From Tethya wilhelma (lineage: Eukaryota; Porifera; Demospongiae; Tethyida; Tethyidae), in contig CAXIPT010000001.1 in the NCBI GenBank assembly GCA_964030475.1, forward strand, positions 26,750,071 to 26,814,070: 64,000 nt of DNA, in the 5' to 3' direction. Position numbers and translations under genes: made by a program. How positions within the stretch are numbered: the stretch's first letter is position 1; each line of letters begins with the position of its first letter. Shown here piece by piece: positions 21,570-33,213 of this stretch. The notes beneath the pieces are model-generated. The model had not been told where the DNA came from, ran no database searches, and was given only the letters and a program-made list of their open reading frames with translations.

Positions 21570-24500
21570 ACGTGTGTGCACATGTGTCTGCGTGGAGACA
21601 TCTGCATAACATTATAATAATATGCGAGACACAGAGATACAAACAAATGAATACCATAACTCATAGTGCATAATATTATGCACACCATCTCAATTCTTGA
21701 ATAGTCCAGTTAAATGTAAGAGCTAAGGAATGCCTTAAAATTGTAATGAACTACCCGAATCCGTGACGTCATGACTGGATGCTCTGGATGCTTTGGATTC
21801 GGATGCTGCAGAAAATGTATTGAAGTCAATGGAGAAATGTTGAATGTATGGTTTGAAAGTCAAACTCGCACCTACCCCTACTGTACCGTATAGATTAGCA
21901 AATAATTATAAGTAGAAACTATAGACTCTTTAACGCACACTTTGGTCTTTGTCTGGCAAGAAAAGGAGAAACTCTCAAGAAGTTATAGCTGTTCAAAGAG
22001 AGATGATTAGTCCATATAATGCTTCATTTCTTGGTGCTTGGTGCATGGCCAGAAACTGACTCTTACCATTCTAGTGAGTCCATAGTAACCAGAGCGATAT
22101 GCAGATAGTTAGTTACATTTAACTTAGAGCACATATAGGTACAGTAAGATGTGGCAGCCATTTACAGCTCTTCAGAGCCCCTACAGCCTCACAGTAGGTT
22201 CTGTACTCACTTCTGAAATTTGTCACAGACAAGCTAAAGATTTTTCTGTGTTCAAAAAAGAGTATAATATTATTATAATTATATAGTATCAAGTAGACTC
22301 TAATTCCTATTGCATTTCTAAACAGCTGTAACTTCTCAGTAGTTGCTCCTTTTATTGCCAGACAAAGACAAAAATGTGTGTTGAAGAGTTACCGGTTGGC
22401 ACAAGTTTCAAACCATCACTCATGCAGAATTTCTCTATTGACTTCAATACATTTTCTGCAGCATCCAGAGCATCCAGTCATAACGTCACATTGTGTCACA
22501 TTCAATTAACATATTAAACGGTTCATTAGTATTCTTTACCTTACATGCAACTGGACTATTACCTGATATGACATGCTCATAAACAGATATTATATTATTG
22601 TATCTCAGTGTTTATAGCTATATAAAAATTATAATAATTATTATGTAAATGAATGTTTTCTCTAATCTTTTTTGGGTAGGATGGTTGGACAGCACTGATG
22701 ATGGCCAGTCGGAATGGCAGAACTGATCTTGTGAAACTCCTGCTACAACACAATGCTGATGTGAATGCAAAGAGAGATGTGAGGATAAGATTTATTAGTA
22801 CAAAAAATTTAATTGGAATTAATAATGGCAAAATCAAATTTTAGATCGAAAGGCCAAGTTAATTATTTGTTCCTGTATATACTTTACATGTACGTGTTCA
22901 TATCCTTAGACTCTAAGTTCCCCATGGTGTCTATAGATATATGTTCACTACTATGACTCTCATATTGTAAAGTGTGCATGTCTGTGAACAGTGTGTTGTG
23001 TATGCATTACTATAATAATTATTACGTTATTTCAGAATGGTCGAACAGCACTGATGTTGGCCAGTCAGGAAGGAAAGACTGATATTGTGCAACTACTGTT
23101 AAAGCAGAATGCTGATGTGAATGCAAGTACAAAGGTGAGACTAATAAATGTACTGTTTAAATTGTACCTGTATTATGTACGCACATCATAAAGATGAGTG
23201 TTGTGTACATTGAAAAGCACGAAAGTATAATTATAATTATAATTTTAGTGTAGCAATATCATGCATGTGATCATAATAATTCAGAATGGTCTGACAGCAC
23301 TGATGCTGGCCAGCTTTGAGGGAAGAACTGATGTTATGGAACTACTGCTTAAACACAATGCAGATGTGGATGCAGGTGAAGAGGTAAAATTGATATAATG
23401 CTACAACACATAATGTGATAGAGAATGGAATGGATCGATTATGTGTCAAGAGAGACCTGTCAGATAATAATTTATTAACACAATTTTACATCACATGCAT
23501 GCATGGAAAACGTTGACAAAATTTTTATGTGCCACGCACTAAGTATTCTGATCGCACAGTACTAGCTCCCCCTATGGCAACTATGGGGATGTTTCAGTTG
23601 AGGAATTTTTACTTAATTAATACTTAATTTATCATTGACAACAAATAACTATATGGTCATATATTTTACAGGTCCATTATTGTATGTGTTCAATACATGG
23701 TCTTCTTTCTATAACTACTACTGTATAGCACAAAAGTTTGCATGGCGGATTTTATTTTAATAGATCGGCACTTTTGGTAAAGATTGCTTAATACTAAATC
23801 TTCCAAACAGTCGTTTTTGTGTAACACATACAGAATAGAAGTATTGCTGGGATGCTAGTGCCAAAATAAAATGTGCCAATTTTGAAATTTTGCCAAATTT
23901 TATTCCTCCATGGACCACCAATATTTGGTGCTATATATGCATACATGTATACTTTCAAGTATAGCCATTAGGCTTGCAAATATTATGCTCACAGTTAGGC
24001 TTAAAATGCAATTCTTTTATGCTTTAAGATTGTTCTTATTATGCTCACAATTATCCCAATTATGCTCAATAATTTCAATTTAATATACTCAGATTACGCT
24101 CATCTTTCAAACATAGATCTGACTGTGTTGGTGATTTGAGTACACTCAAAAGGCTTCTATAGCACTATCACTACTTGTAGCACTTGATTCACTAGTAAAC
24201 TCAGCTACACTCTCTTCGGACTCTTCCACTTCAATGTCATTGTTCACCGCCATGATTCACTACAGTCACTACACACGTGGTGGTGTGCACCATTTGGAAA
24301 ACTAGTTGACCACACCCCTTTCAAGGGGAAAAGCAGCTTAAAATGCTTGCATAATGCTCAAGTAGAAACAGTGCTAAAATGCTCAAAATTATGCTAGCAT
24401 AATATTCGCAAGCCTAATAGCCATAATACTCTGTTAACTTTACAAAGAATGGTTATTAGTTATTGCCTGCTAGGTTGACTCAATGAACATTGTAGCCTTT

Positions 24501-27500
24501 AAATTCTTTTCCTTTTCCTTTGGTTCTAAATACTCAGCTTCTGCAGAGTTATTTTTTACATAAAAATATTGTTTACTATACATTATTTGTGATATGTCAA
24601 GTGAACACTTGCAGGCCATTTTGGTATTTCTGCAAAGTTTTAGCCAGCTATATAGCTCTGAGCCCTGTAAGAGTTGATGTTAAAGTAATATCCTATTATT
24701 TTTGATCTTTATAATACACTCACTGATTGGACAGTATTATGACATAACTTCCTTATAATTATCGTAAGGCTTGTTTGCATGTTTATTTAATATAGTTTGA
24801 AATTATTATTTTAGGATGGTTGGACAGCACTAATGATAGCCAGTCAGAAGGAAGGTCTTAGAGCTGATGTTGTGGAACTTCTGCTAAGATACAATGCTGA
24901 CGTGAATGCACAGGCAGAGGTGAGATTGTACTCACTGAAAGAGAATTATTTTTGTTCTTCATATGACTAGCCTGTGTTGTCACATTTGTACACCAATCTC
25001 AAGTACTGTATGCTAGTGATACTCAGCTGGCTAGCTGTCTCGATCATGCACCTTCACCCATAGTGAACCCACATTGAGTCTCACTTTATATTATAGTCAC
25101 TGTTCAACCTTTTTGTGAGAACAAGCTTCCTCTGCTTTAAATTTTGGTGCATGGGTGTGGACTTACAAAGAGGACAAGGACATTCTCATGCTATATATAA
25201 TTTTTATATCTGGATTTCTTTTGTAACTGTGTCCTCTAATAATATTATAATTTTCGGGATCTTATTGAGAATGTGTCTATTATAGGATGGTCAAACAGCA
25301 CTGATGTTGGTCAGTGAGAGGGGAATGACTGATATTGCAGAACTATTGCTAGAACACAATGCCGATGTCAATGCAAGGAAAAAAGTGAGGTTATACATGC
25401 ATGTGATAATCTGCCCGACAGCTAGTGCAAACTATACATAATTTGAGTATCCATTATATGTCAATGTGTCTGCACGCTATGAGACTGTGTACATGATAAT
25501 AATTATTATTTCAGCGCTGTGCATGTTTTCACATACATGTTTTCAGAATGGTTGGACAGCACTGCATGGAGCCAGCTTTAATGAAGGAGCTGATATTGTG
25601 CAACTTCTCCTGAAATACAATGCTGATGTAAATGCAAGGGATGAGGTACGTGAGATACAGGACTATATTAGCCTACTAGCTCCCAAATCCCAAACCTGCA
25701 TGCACTGTATGCTTGCTTCTATCATACGTATGGTAGTACGTATAGTAGGAATGGGCCGACTGTCCCATAGACACAATACAAAATGTTGGTCACCATAAAA
25801 ATATAGTCAAACAAAATTAAGCCTTCAAACTTGCTCAGAGGCTCTAACTGGCAGATTACCAATCGCATGCAAGGCCTAAAGCTCACAGAAACTTTCCTCA
25901 GCACTCGTAGAGAGAGCTAGTGGGAAGCCACAACAGTGTCATTTTTGTTTTCCTAACGTACGTACGTACGTACGTACTTTCTAACTGACTTACTTGAAAA
26001 GCATTTCCAGAAAACCAGAATGTGTTGAGCCAACTTTGACAGCACAAAATAACTCCTTTTCATAGGTAGTACATTCCTTGATACTCGTTTACATCACAAA
26101 TAAGCCTAAACAAAAACTAGAAAGCTTTGAAACTGAGAATATAAATTCACGTACTTCAATGTAGCCATTTGTAGGTAGAGTTCAAAGGTCATTAATTATC
26201 CACGTGGCATTTAATACGCATGCGCATTAGCTGCTCTAGCAGACAATAGCTGCTACTCAGATAACTCAAGCTTTTGTAAGGACTAACCAGTCTCTGATGG
26301 TCTCCTCACCGTAGTGTTAAAAAAGTGAATGAACAAGTAGTAAAAATTTCAAAAAAATAAGCAGTGTAGGAATGGGCAGTGCTGTAAAAAGTATTGGAAC
26401 AAGGAATGGTCTCAATTTCGGCACATGACTACTTCATTTTTTGTGCCCAAGTCTTGGCCAGTAATCTATATAGTCCTGACTGCAGTATTGCATTTTATCA
26501 CATGATATAATGGTTAAAATTCTTGCCAATTTTATCACTTGGCTAAAAAGTAGAATAAAGTTTTGCTAAGCTATTCAAGTACTGATGACTCTTTGAATCA
26601 TTTACAACAATTGGCTACAATTAGCTAATAATTATTAACTACAGAGATCAAAATGAAAATGAAGTAGTCATGTGCCGAAATTGAGACCATTCCTTGTTCC
26701 AATACTTTTTACAACACTGCCCATTCCTACACTGCTGATTTTTTTGAAATTTTTACTATAATATAATATTATAAGTACCGTACCTATGTATTGTTTGCTG
26801 TGTCTATATCATGCATAATGCAATGTAATAGGTTGCATGCCGGCCTACTAAAAATAATAGCAACCACACATGCAGGAGGCCAGTGTACAAGATTGTATAC
26901 AGTCCCATAGACTTATTATGAGTATAGGAATGTAATTTGCTTACATACATGTATATGTGTTATTTACTGCACACGCCTAATGCTTCCAATCATTCAAATT
27001 CACAGTCAAAAATGATATAGAACCTTGACTTATGGTCCCTCTGGGATGTCCGCCTGCACACAGTTGTGCCATGACTGAGTATACTATTACAAGGAGTGTG
27101 GCTCGCTTCGCTCGCCACGCTCCTTGCATGCCAGTGTATGAAGTATACTGATGTTTCCTGTAGATGCATGCAAGTATAGGCATCTGCGTAATAATAACTG
27201 GGCAGTGAAAGGTCCATGCATGCATTCACTGCTCCTCTTGCAATTTGGCCAGCTCAACAATCCAGTTACGTGACGTCACAGACGACCCTTTTCCGACTTC
27301 CACCATTTTTGCAATCAGCAGGCAAAGAAACTCGTTATCTGGCTAGCTGTGTTTCAACAGCGACAGAGAAGCAGGCTTCTAGAAGCAAAAGTTCTCTTCT
27401 TACTACGCTTCTTTTGTGAAAGATTGGCTGCTCTATCACGCTTCTTTGTCTGATACAGGTGGCACTGGTAAGCCTTGTTAGCGATCTCAATAATAGTCAG

Positions 27501-29599
27501 CCATACTTTTAGCGCCTGTGATTCTATCCTAGGGCACTGAGCACTATCTAAGCTACCTATCTAAGCACTCTTTTCATGGCCTGCATTTTCCATAGCCCAC
27601 AGAAAAATTAGCATTTTAGCTCGAGGTCGCATCACTTCCGGTGAACTCCCGTGACACACACACACACACACACACACACGGACAGACACACAAAACTTTG
27701 CTTATAATATGATAATAGGTATCAGATCAGTTTGGATACAGAATACATGTACTGTCATGCAATTTTCTGTATAATATTATAATATTATTATTCTTTATCC
27801 CATAATGACTGTGTATATCCACCCTATCAACTATGATGCATGTGTGGTAATGGTATATATAATTATGATTTTCATCCGATTTTTTTCCAGAATAATGTGA
27901 CAGCACTAATGGCAGCCAGTCAGGAGGGAAAAGCTGATGTTGTACGACTGCTACTAGAACACAATGCTGATGTTGATGGAATGAAGCAGGTCAGATTTCG
28001 CAGTAACAGAAGTTATCATTATTAGCCTGTTCACAGATCCTTTTACATCATTGGCTTTGGCTTATACCTTTAATATACACTGTAAATAGAATTAAGCTTA
28101 AAGTTTCCATCCGCAAATGCAACATGTATATATTGTTTAACGTGTGTACACACATGATCCGAGAGTTTGTCACCACAATACCTTTGATTATAGTGATCAC
28201 AAATCAGTACATAATATTTTTTGTACCTTAATTCACTTGGTGGTATATATAATTATTAAAATTATACAGAGGCAAAATAAATTTGACCAACAAATTAATA
28301 ATTAATTTGCAATGTCGTATCATGTTGGCATCCGGCCCAGTTTATCCCATAATGACCACTTAATGACATAACTGTGTGATTGTCCATGACATTGTTTACT
28401 ACAACATTGCAGGATGGTGCCACAGCACTGATGTTGGCCAGTGAATATGGAAGAACTGATGTTGTGAAACATCTACTAAAACACAATGCTTGTGTGAATG
28501 CAAGGAAGAAGGTGAGATTTCACATTTGAGAAATGCCTATAAACATTTTCAGAAGCAAAGCTATGTGAATAATAGTTTATGAATCATTGTATTCAAAGTT
28601 GTGCATGTATGTGTATTGTGTGTATGTATTGGTAAACAACAGTAGTAGTTACTGGTGGGGAGAATATTCTGTTTCCTTAGTAACATGTGATTGCCAGTCT
28701 ACACGAATGCATGCATCCTTAATTGATTTCCACCTGAAAATTGAACAAAATGGTGGACAAGCTCATGGAAGTAATGACAACACAGGAGAAACAGACATGC
28801 ATGAAAAGAATTATAAGTAGCTAAAGTTCTTAGAGTAATTTTGTAATAAGAAAGTAATTTTTAACAGCCATACTGTGTCTAAAATAATTGTCTTTAAGTC
28901 GAATTTCTACGTAACCATGTAGCAATAAAATGGATCGGATGACTTTGATTTTTTTGGGCAGTAGGGTGCAAAACTACTGAAGACGTATATCCATACTCTG
29001 CCAGTTTGTAACATACATCTAAGGAGTATAACATACTGTAGTAGTATTCCAGTAGCTAAAACTTTATAGCTAAAATAACTAGGCCGCTAAAATGCCGTAC
29101 TTTTAGTGATCTACTGAATTGCCTCGAGCTATTGACATCGGACAAGCCACTGTACTTTATATTCTGTGCCCATGCATACTGCAGTCTTTTCTAGAGATAC
29201 ACAAAATTTATCTGAGTGATGTTCAGTGAACTTTCTTGTGCAGTAACTTGGAATTTTTTGGGCAACCATGTGCAAACAGTCTATGAACTTTTGCTGTCCT
29301 TCACGTCACGCAAAATATTGAACTGAACTTTGTATGTCACATACTGACACATAGTACTAAACGTGCGCATACTAATTCATCATTACATCATTGCAAAATA
29401 TGCTGACTGATGCATGACGTCATGCACAAGGATGGCACTGGGCATGGAAGATAATAGGACTTTTTCAGGAATTTGAAACGGTATTACTACAACATTGCAG
29501 GATGGTGCCACAGCACTGATGTTGGCCAGTGAATATGGAAGAACTGATGTTGTGAAACATCTACTAAAACACAATGCTTGTGTGAATGCAAGGAAGAAG
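20153..29599 (+). CDS. Ankyrin-repeat exon array of gene A (13 exons)
   Basis: Thirteen phase-0 exons each encode one ANK repeat: twelve are exactly 99 nt (33 codons), and 24815-24919 is 105 nt with two extra residues (K-E-G-L-R-A-D). Acceptors are T-rich plus AG, and donors are mostly GTGAGG or GTAAGG. Repeat cores read T-A-L-M-x-A-S-x-x-G-x-T-D-V/I-V-x-L-L-L-K-x-N-A-D-V-N-A. ANK stacks bind partner proteins. The last two (28413 and 29501) encode identical residues because of a tandem duplication. The equal length and phase allow repeats to be added or lost without frame damage. Confidence 0.85.
21437..21583. repeat. (GT)n microsatellite
   Basis: About 145 bp of GT, starting ten bases after the donor of ANK exon 21327-21425, with a few GGG interruptions. 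Confidence 0.97.
21762..22490. mobile_element. Long-TIR element (~730 bp)
   Basis: The left arm contains GACTGGATGCTCTGGATGC, GCTGCAGAAAATGTATTGAA and GTCTTTGTCTGGCAA. The right arm carries their reverse complements (for example TTGCCAGACAAAGAC and GCATCCAGAGCATCCAGTC). The arms are imperfect over more than 150 bp, and no transposase frame is present. Sits in an intron of gene A. Confidence 0.75.
23969..24416. mobile_element. hAT-like MITE (448 bp) with 8-bp target duplication
   Basis: Inverted ends TAGGCTTGCAAATATTATGC and GCATAATATTCGCAAGCCTA are flanked by identical ATAGCCAT at 23961-23968 and 24417-24424. An 8-bp duplication is typical of the hAT superfamily. It lies in an intron of gene A and shows no open frame for a transposase. 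Confidence 0.85.
25721..26765. mobile_element. Composite TIR element, copy 2 (~1045 bp)
   Basis: Begins ATCATACGTATGGTAGTACG and ends with the paired ~100-bp arms (26340-26455 and 26655-26762, with GGCACATGACTACTTCATTTT inverted). Opposite orientation to copy 1. It includes an (ACGT)n run at 25957-25977. Confidence 0.75.
27091..27126. repeat. GC-rich hairpin
   Basis: GGAGTGTGGC and GCCACGCTCC are inverted around an 11-base loop. It stands out in AT-rich surroundings. It could be the centre of a foldback element; no function is assigned. Confidence 0.6.
27653..27679. repeat. (CA)n microsatellite
   Basis: About 27 bp of CA in a gene A intron. Confidence 0.95.
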
Positions 29600-30568
29600 G
29601 TGAGATTTCACATTTGAGAAATGCCTATAAACATTTTCAGAAGCAAAGCTATGTGAATAATAGTTTATGAATCATTGTATTCAAAGTTGTGCATGTATGT
29701 GTATTGTGTGTATGTATTGGTAAACAACAGTAGTAGTTACTGGTGGGGAGAATATTCTGTTTCCTTAGTAACATGTGATTACCAGTCTACACGAATGCAT
29801 GCATCCTTAATTGATTTCCACCTGAAAATTGAACAAAATGGTGGACAAGCTCATGGAAGTAATGACAACACAGGAGAAACAGACATGCATGAAAAGAATT
29901 ATAAGTAGCTAAAGTTCTTAGAGTAATTTTGTAATAAGAAAGTAATTTTTAACAGCCATACTGTGTCTAAAATAATTGTCTTTAAGTCGAATTTCTACGT
30001 AACCATGTAGCAATAAAATGGATCGGATGACTTTGATTTTTTTGGGCAGTAGGGTGCAAAACTACTGAAGACGTATATCCATACTCTGCCAGTTTGTAAC
30101 ATACATCTAAGGAGTATAACATACTGTAGTAGTATTCCAGTAGCTAAAACTTTATAGCTAAAATAACTAGGCCGCTAAAATGCCGTACTTTTAGTGATCT
30201 ACTGAATTGCCTCGAGCTATTGACATCGGACAAGCCACTGTACTTTATATTCTGTGCCCATGCATACTGCAGTCTTTTCTAGAGATACACAAAATTTATC
30301 TGAGTGATGTTCAGTGAACTTTCTTGTGCAGTAACTTGGAATTTTTTGGGCAACCATGTGCAAACAGTCTATGAACTTTTGCTGTCCTTCACGTCACGCA
30401 AAATATTGAACTGAACTTTGTATGTCACATACTGACACATAGTACTAAACGTGCGCATACTAATTCATCATTACATCATTGCAAAATATGCTGACTGATG
30501 CATGACGTCATGCACAAGGATGGCACTGGGCATGGAAGATAATAGGACTTTTTCAGGAATTTGAAACG

Positions 30569-30571
<3 letters not shown>
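28397..30571. repeat. 1088-bp near-perfect tandem duplication carrying an ANK exon
   Basis: 28397-29484 and 29485-30571 are direct copies with a constant offset of 1088. One difference was noticed (G at 28693, A at 29781). Each copy carries one 99-nt ANK exon (28413-28511 and 29501-29599) plus about 990 bp of following intron. The small open frame M-Y-S-K-L-C-M-Y that appears in both is intronic. Confidence 0.9.

Positions 30572-30624
<53 letters not shown>
30572..30624. repeat. (CT)n microsatellite
   Basis: About 53 bp of CT directly abutting the right edge of the 1088-bp duplication. Confidence 0.97.
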
Positions 30625-30628
<4 letters not shown>

Positions 30629-30812
30629 CTGATATATCTCCCCCAATGTTTTACCTGCATGCTTCTCACTTGGAATACTTGTGGTTCAGGATGGAATGTG
30701 CACGTACAGCAAGTCTTGTGGGCTACAAAGACTTTGCACATGGTTTTCCGAAAGTTCCAAAGTTACCGCATGGAGAAAGTTCACTGAATATCACTCAGAT
30801 AAAATTTGTGTA

Positions 30813-31018
30813 CCGTATAGTGGGAAATTTTCGTTGGTGCAAAATTTCGTATAAACGCGCCAGAAGAAATTTTCGTAGTTTTAAATTTCGTATACGCGGC
30901 GCGCACTCGTATAAAGTAAATGCGGAAGTTAAATTTTCGCAGTTTTAATTTTCGTATATTTGAACCGCATACGAAATATACGAAAATTTCCACCATACGA
31001 AAATTTCCCGCTATACGG
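30813..31018. mobile_element. CGTATAGC-ended MITE, diverged copy (206 bp)
   Basis: Ends CCGTATAGTGGGAAATTTTC and GAAAATTTCCCGCTATACGG are inverted and flanked by TA at 30811-30812 and 31019-31020. The interior repeats TTTCGTATA-like words. Confidence 0.8.
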
Positions 31019-31593
31019 TATCTCCTGATAAGAATACAGCATGAGCACAGAATAAGGTCAGCTAATAAAAAGTACAGTGTTTTTACAAGCAGCATGGTGC
31101 TTATCTGATGCTAATAGCTTGAGGTATAAGTGTGCATGTTCAGTAGACTCAGTAAAGTACCACATTTTAGCGTTTTTCACTAACTTAAAGTTAGTTTAGC
31201 TATAAAGTTTTAGCTATACCTAAGAGTGTAAACTTCCAACGCATTACCTCATGACAAGTGGTAAGAATGCATGAGGGCTGCAATTTTTGTGTATGTACAT
31301 GTTGTGTGCACTTATCTACAAAGGAAAGACAAAAACTAACAATAATTATAACCTTGAATTATCTTGAGCATGTCCATTGAAACCACTATTACTACTACTG
31401 ATCTATAGATGCTTAATTGTTTCTAATGAGAGTTGATTTTTAGTATACTTTTAATTAATTAGCATGCTTAAAACTGATCACACGTACACTTATTCATCCA
31501 GTGTCTATATAGCTCTTGTGTTCCTCTACTAGGGCATGATTGTGTTTGAACATTACATGATTGTGTTGTCTAAATTATAATCATTATCTGTAG

Positions 31594-32243
31594 GATGGTG
31601 GGACAGCACTAATGTTGGCCAGACAGAATGGAAAACTTGATGTCTTGGGATTACTGCTAGCACACAATGCTGGTGAGATTCAATAATATAATTTTAATAT
31701 GAATGATGCAGGTTAAGCATCATAGCCTCATTCCATACGTACTCTGCAGGTCTTCATGACCCTCAAACTAAAGTACTTGGAGTGTCCGCTCTTGAAACTG
31801 GTAATATTCAATATTTTTATTAAAACTATGTAGCATTGCTATCATCAATTTCAGGATTATGGCAAAGCATTAAGTCAAAAGATACTGGTGATATACAATT
31901 TCATTTGAATCCAAGAATGGAGGTTGGTTCTTGCATGGATGTTGATTGAGTTTGTTTTTTTTGTGTGTGTAATGACGTTGTTTTGTCGTTTTACACACAA
32001 CCCAAATAATTTTTTTCCACTATTATGCCAATAAAGACAAGCATGGATGTGTTTAAAGCTACCAACTACACACAGAAGCTGCCCTTGAGCAGAGAGCTCC
32101 TTCAGAGTTGTGATAATGAAACCACTGATGTTTTCCTTCAAGCAGAAGTAGCAGCTGCTAGAAAGAGAGAAGCTGCTGCCAGGGAGAGTGAATTAATGAG
32201 AGTTCAAGAAGATTCGATCCATTACCACAGTCTTGAAAATTAA
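31594..32243 (+). CDS. Gene A C-terminal exons
   Basis: A 79-nt partial ANK exon ending in phase 1 (31594-31672) is followed by 31750-31800 (51 nt), 31855-31922 (68 nt) and 32037-32243 (stop TAA). Phases agree throughout. The last exon has an Ala/Arg/Glu-rich stretch (A-E-V-A-A-A-R-K-R-E-A-A-A-R-E) that could form a coiled coil. This C-terminus differs from that of gene B. Confidence 0.7.
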
Positions 32244-32744
32244 TAATGAACACTCCATCAAGAGGAGCAGACAGAACAACATACATATACATACAACAAA
32301 TTAAGAAGATAATTATTAATAGTGTGGTGAGCATAATTACCCTACTGTACGTGTAGTTTGCTTGTTGATAGAGGCTACTTGTTTCATTTGTGCTACTCTA
32401 GATGCTTTTTTTTAACTTGCCCAGTTCAGTGGTTAATTTGTGTTGGTTGTGTGGTTATAATTAGTGTGTGAACTGTTTAATTATAATCTGTACTTGTTTT
32501 TGTATTTTGTGCATTGCCAAGTTTTTGCCTGCTTTTGAGCTGTATATACTTGTTTTAGGAACCTGTTTGACTTGTTTGTGAGTAGGATAGTATATAAGCT
32601 GAGTGTTTATGTTGATTTGTGTCTAGTTTTCGAGCTGATATTCTGAGTGTTCTGATCACTGACTAAATAATAATTTTGCTGCTGCTGAATTCGATTCACT
32701 AAACCTGGTAGCATCACAATAGTTACGAAGTAGATATGTATGAC

Positions 32745-32750
32745 AATAAA
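32745..32750 (+). terminator. Candidate poly(A) signal of gene A
   Basis: AATAAA about 500 bases after the gene A stop codon; the distance makes it tentative. Confidence 0.35.
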
Positions 32751-33102
32751 CTTCATGGTTTAAATGATAATTAGCAGACTGCTGGTTACATCTCTGATAA
32801 AACTTGCACACCCTCCCATAGAATGCCACAACAGTGATATCAAAGCCAGTCAGACTCCCAGTTGCAATTGGCCATGGTCTCCAACATCGTGGATGAGGTC
32901 AGTAGGTCACTATATAGTCTGACTGCAGCTGATCATGTGACTCTGATAAAATGGTACAGTAAAATAGTACTGTGTTAATTCTTTTGAGACCTGCTTATGA
33001 TTATAATTTATAATTATTATGAGAAAACATACATTACTATTAATTTTATGTTGACATACAATAATAATTATTAATGCATGGCGTGTACAATTAATTATAA
33101 AC

Positions 33103-33108
33103 TTTATT
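33103..33108 (-). terminator. Poly(A) signal of gene B
   Basis: TTTATT on the plus strand (AATAAA on the minus strand), 106 bases downstream of the gene B stop. Confidence 0.5.
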
Positions 33109-33213
33109 CCAAAATAAGTGCAATTCATCACAAAAATAACAAACAAAAAAAGCAAAAAAAATCATTATTCAAAACTTGACTCATGCATGATACAAGATTC
33201 AAACCCCCCCAGG

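Larger units (their letters stand above)
16560..32243 (+). pseudogene. Gene A: death-domain-associated domain plus ankyrin array, frame interrupted
   Basis: Exon 16560-17314 encodes a ~250-aa domain whose name I do not know, shared with gene B (L-K-K-N-x-A-x-I-x-K-S-F near its start, H-Y-Q-K-L-T-L-x-I-G-R-Q centrally). Next come 18795-18884 and 19185-19278, then ANK exons 20153-20251, 20767-20865, 21126-21224, 21327-21425, 22680-22778, 23036-23134, 23285-23383, 24815-24919, 25286-25384, 25547-25645, 27891-27989, 28413-28511 and 29501-29599. The C-terminus is 31594-31672, 31750-31800, 31855-31922 and 32037-32243 (stop TAA). ANK exons are phase 0 and read D-G-x-T-A-L-M-x-A-S ... [12 protein letters not shown]. 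Relative to gene B there is an in-frame TGA at 18855-18857 and an 11-nt loss in exon 19185-19278. All 13 ANK exons remain open, so decay is recent or the two bad exons are skipped: skipping both restores the frame. Confidence 0.75.
32244..33213. other. Convergent intergenic region between genes A and B
   Basis: About 970 bp between the two stop codons. It holds a candidate plus-strand AATAAA (32745-32750) and a minus-strand one (TTTATT at 33103-33108). No other gene was seen. Confidence 0.6.

Noticed and set aside
19219..21688. Cys-Val and His-Thr repeat frames
   Set aside because: Low-complexity readings of (GT)n microsatellites on both strands; the same applies at 55364-55695, 55779-55964, 59144-59368 and 63557.
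28587..29908. Duplicate 77-aa frames starting M-Y-S-K-L-C
   Set aside because: Intronic; present twice only because of the 1088-bp duplication, and without splice signals or family similarity.
28397..30571. The 1088-bp direct repeats as LTRs of a retrotransposon
   Set aside because: The copies are immediately adjacent with no internal region, primer-binding site or polymerase frame, and each contains a host ANK exon.
31875..32141. Minus-strand 88-aa frame near the gene A 3' end
   Set aside because: Antisense to the phase-consistent last exons of gene A.
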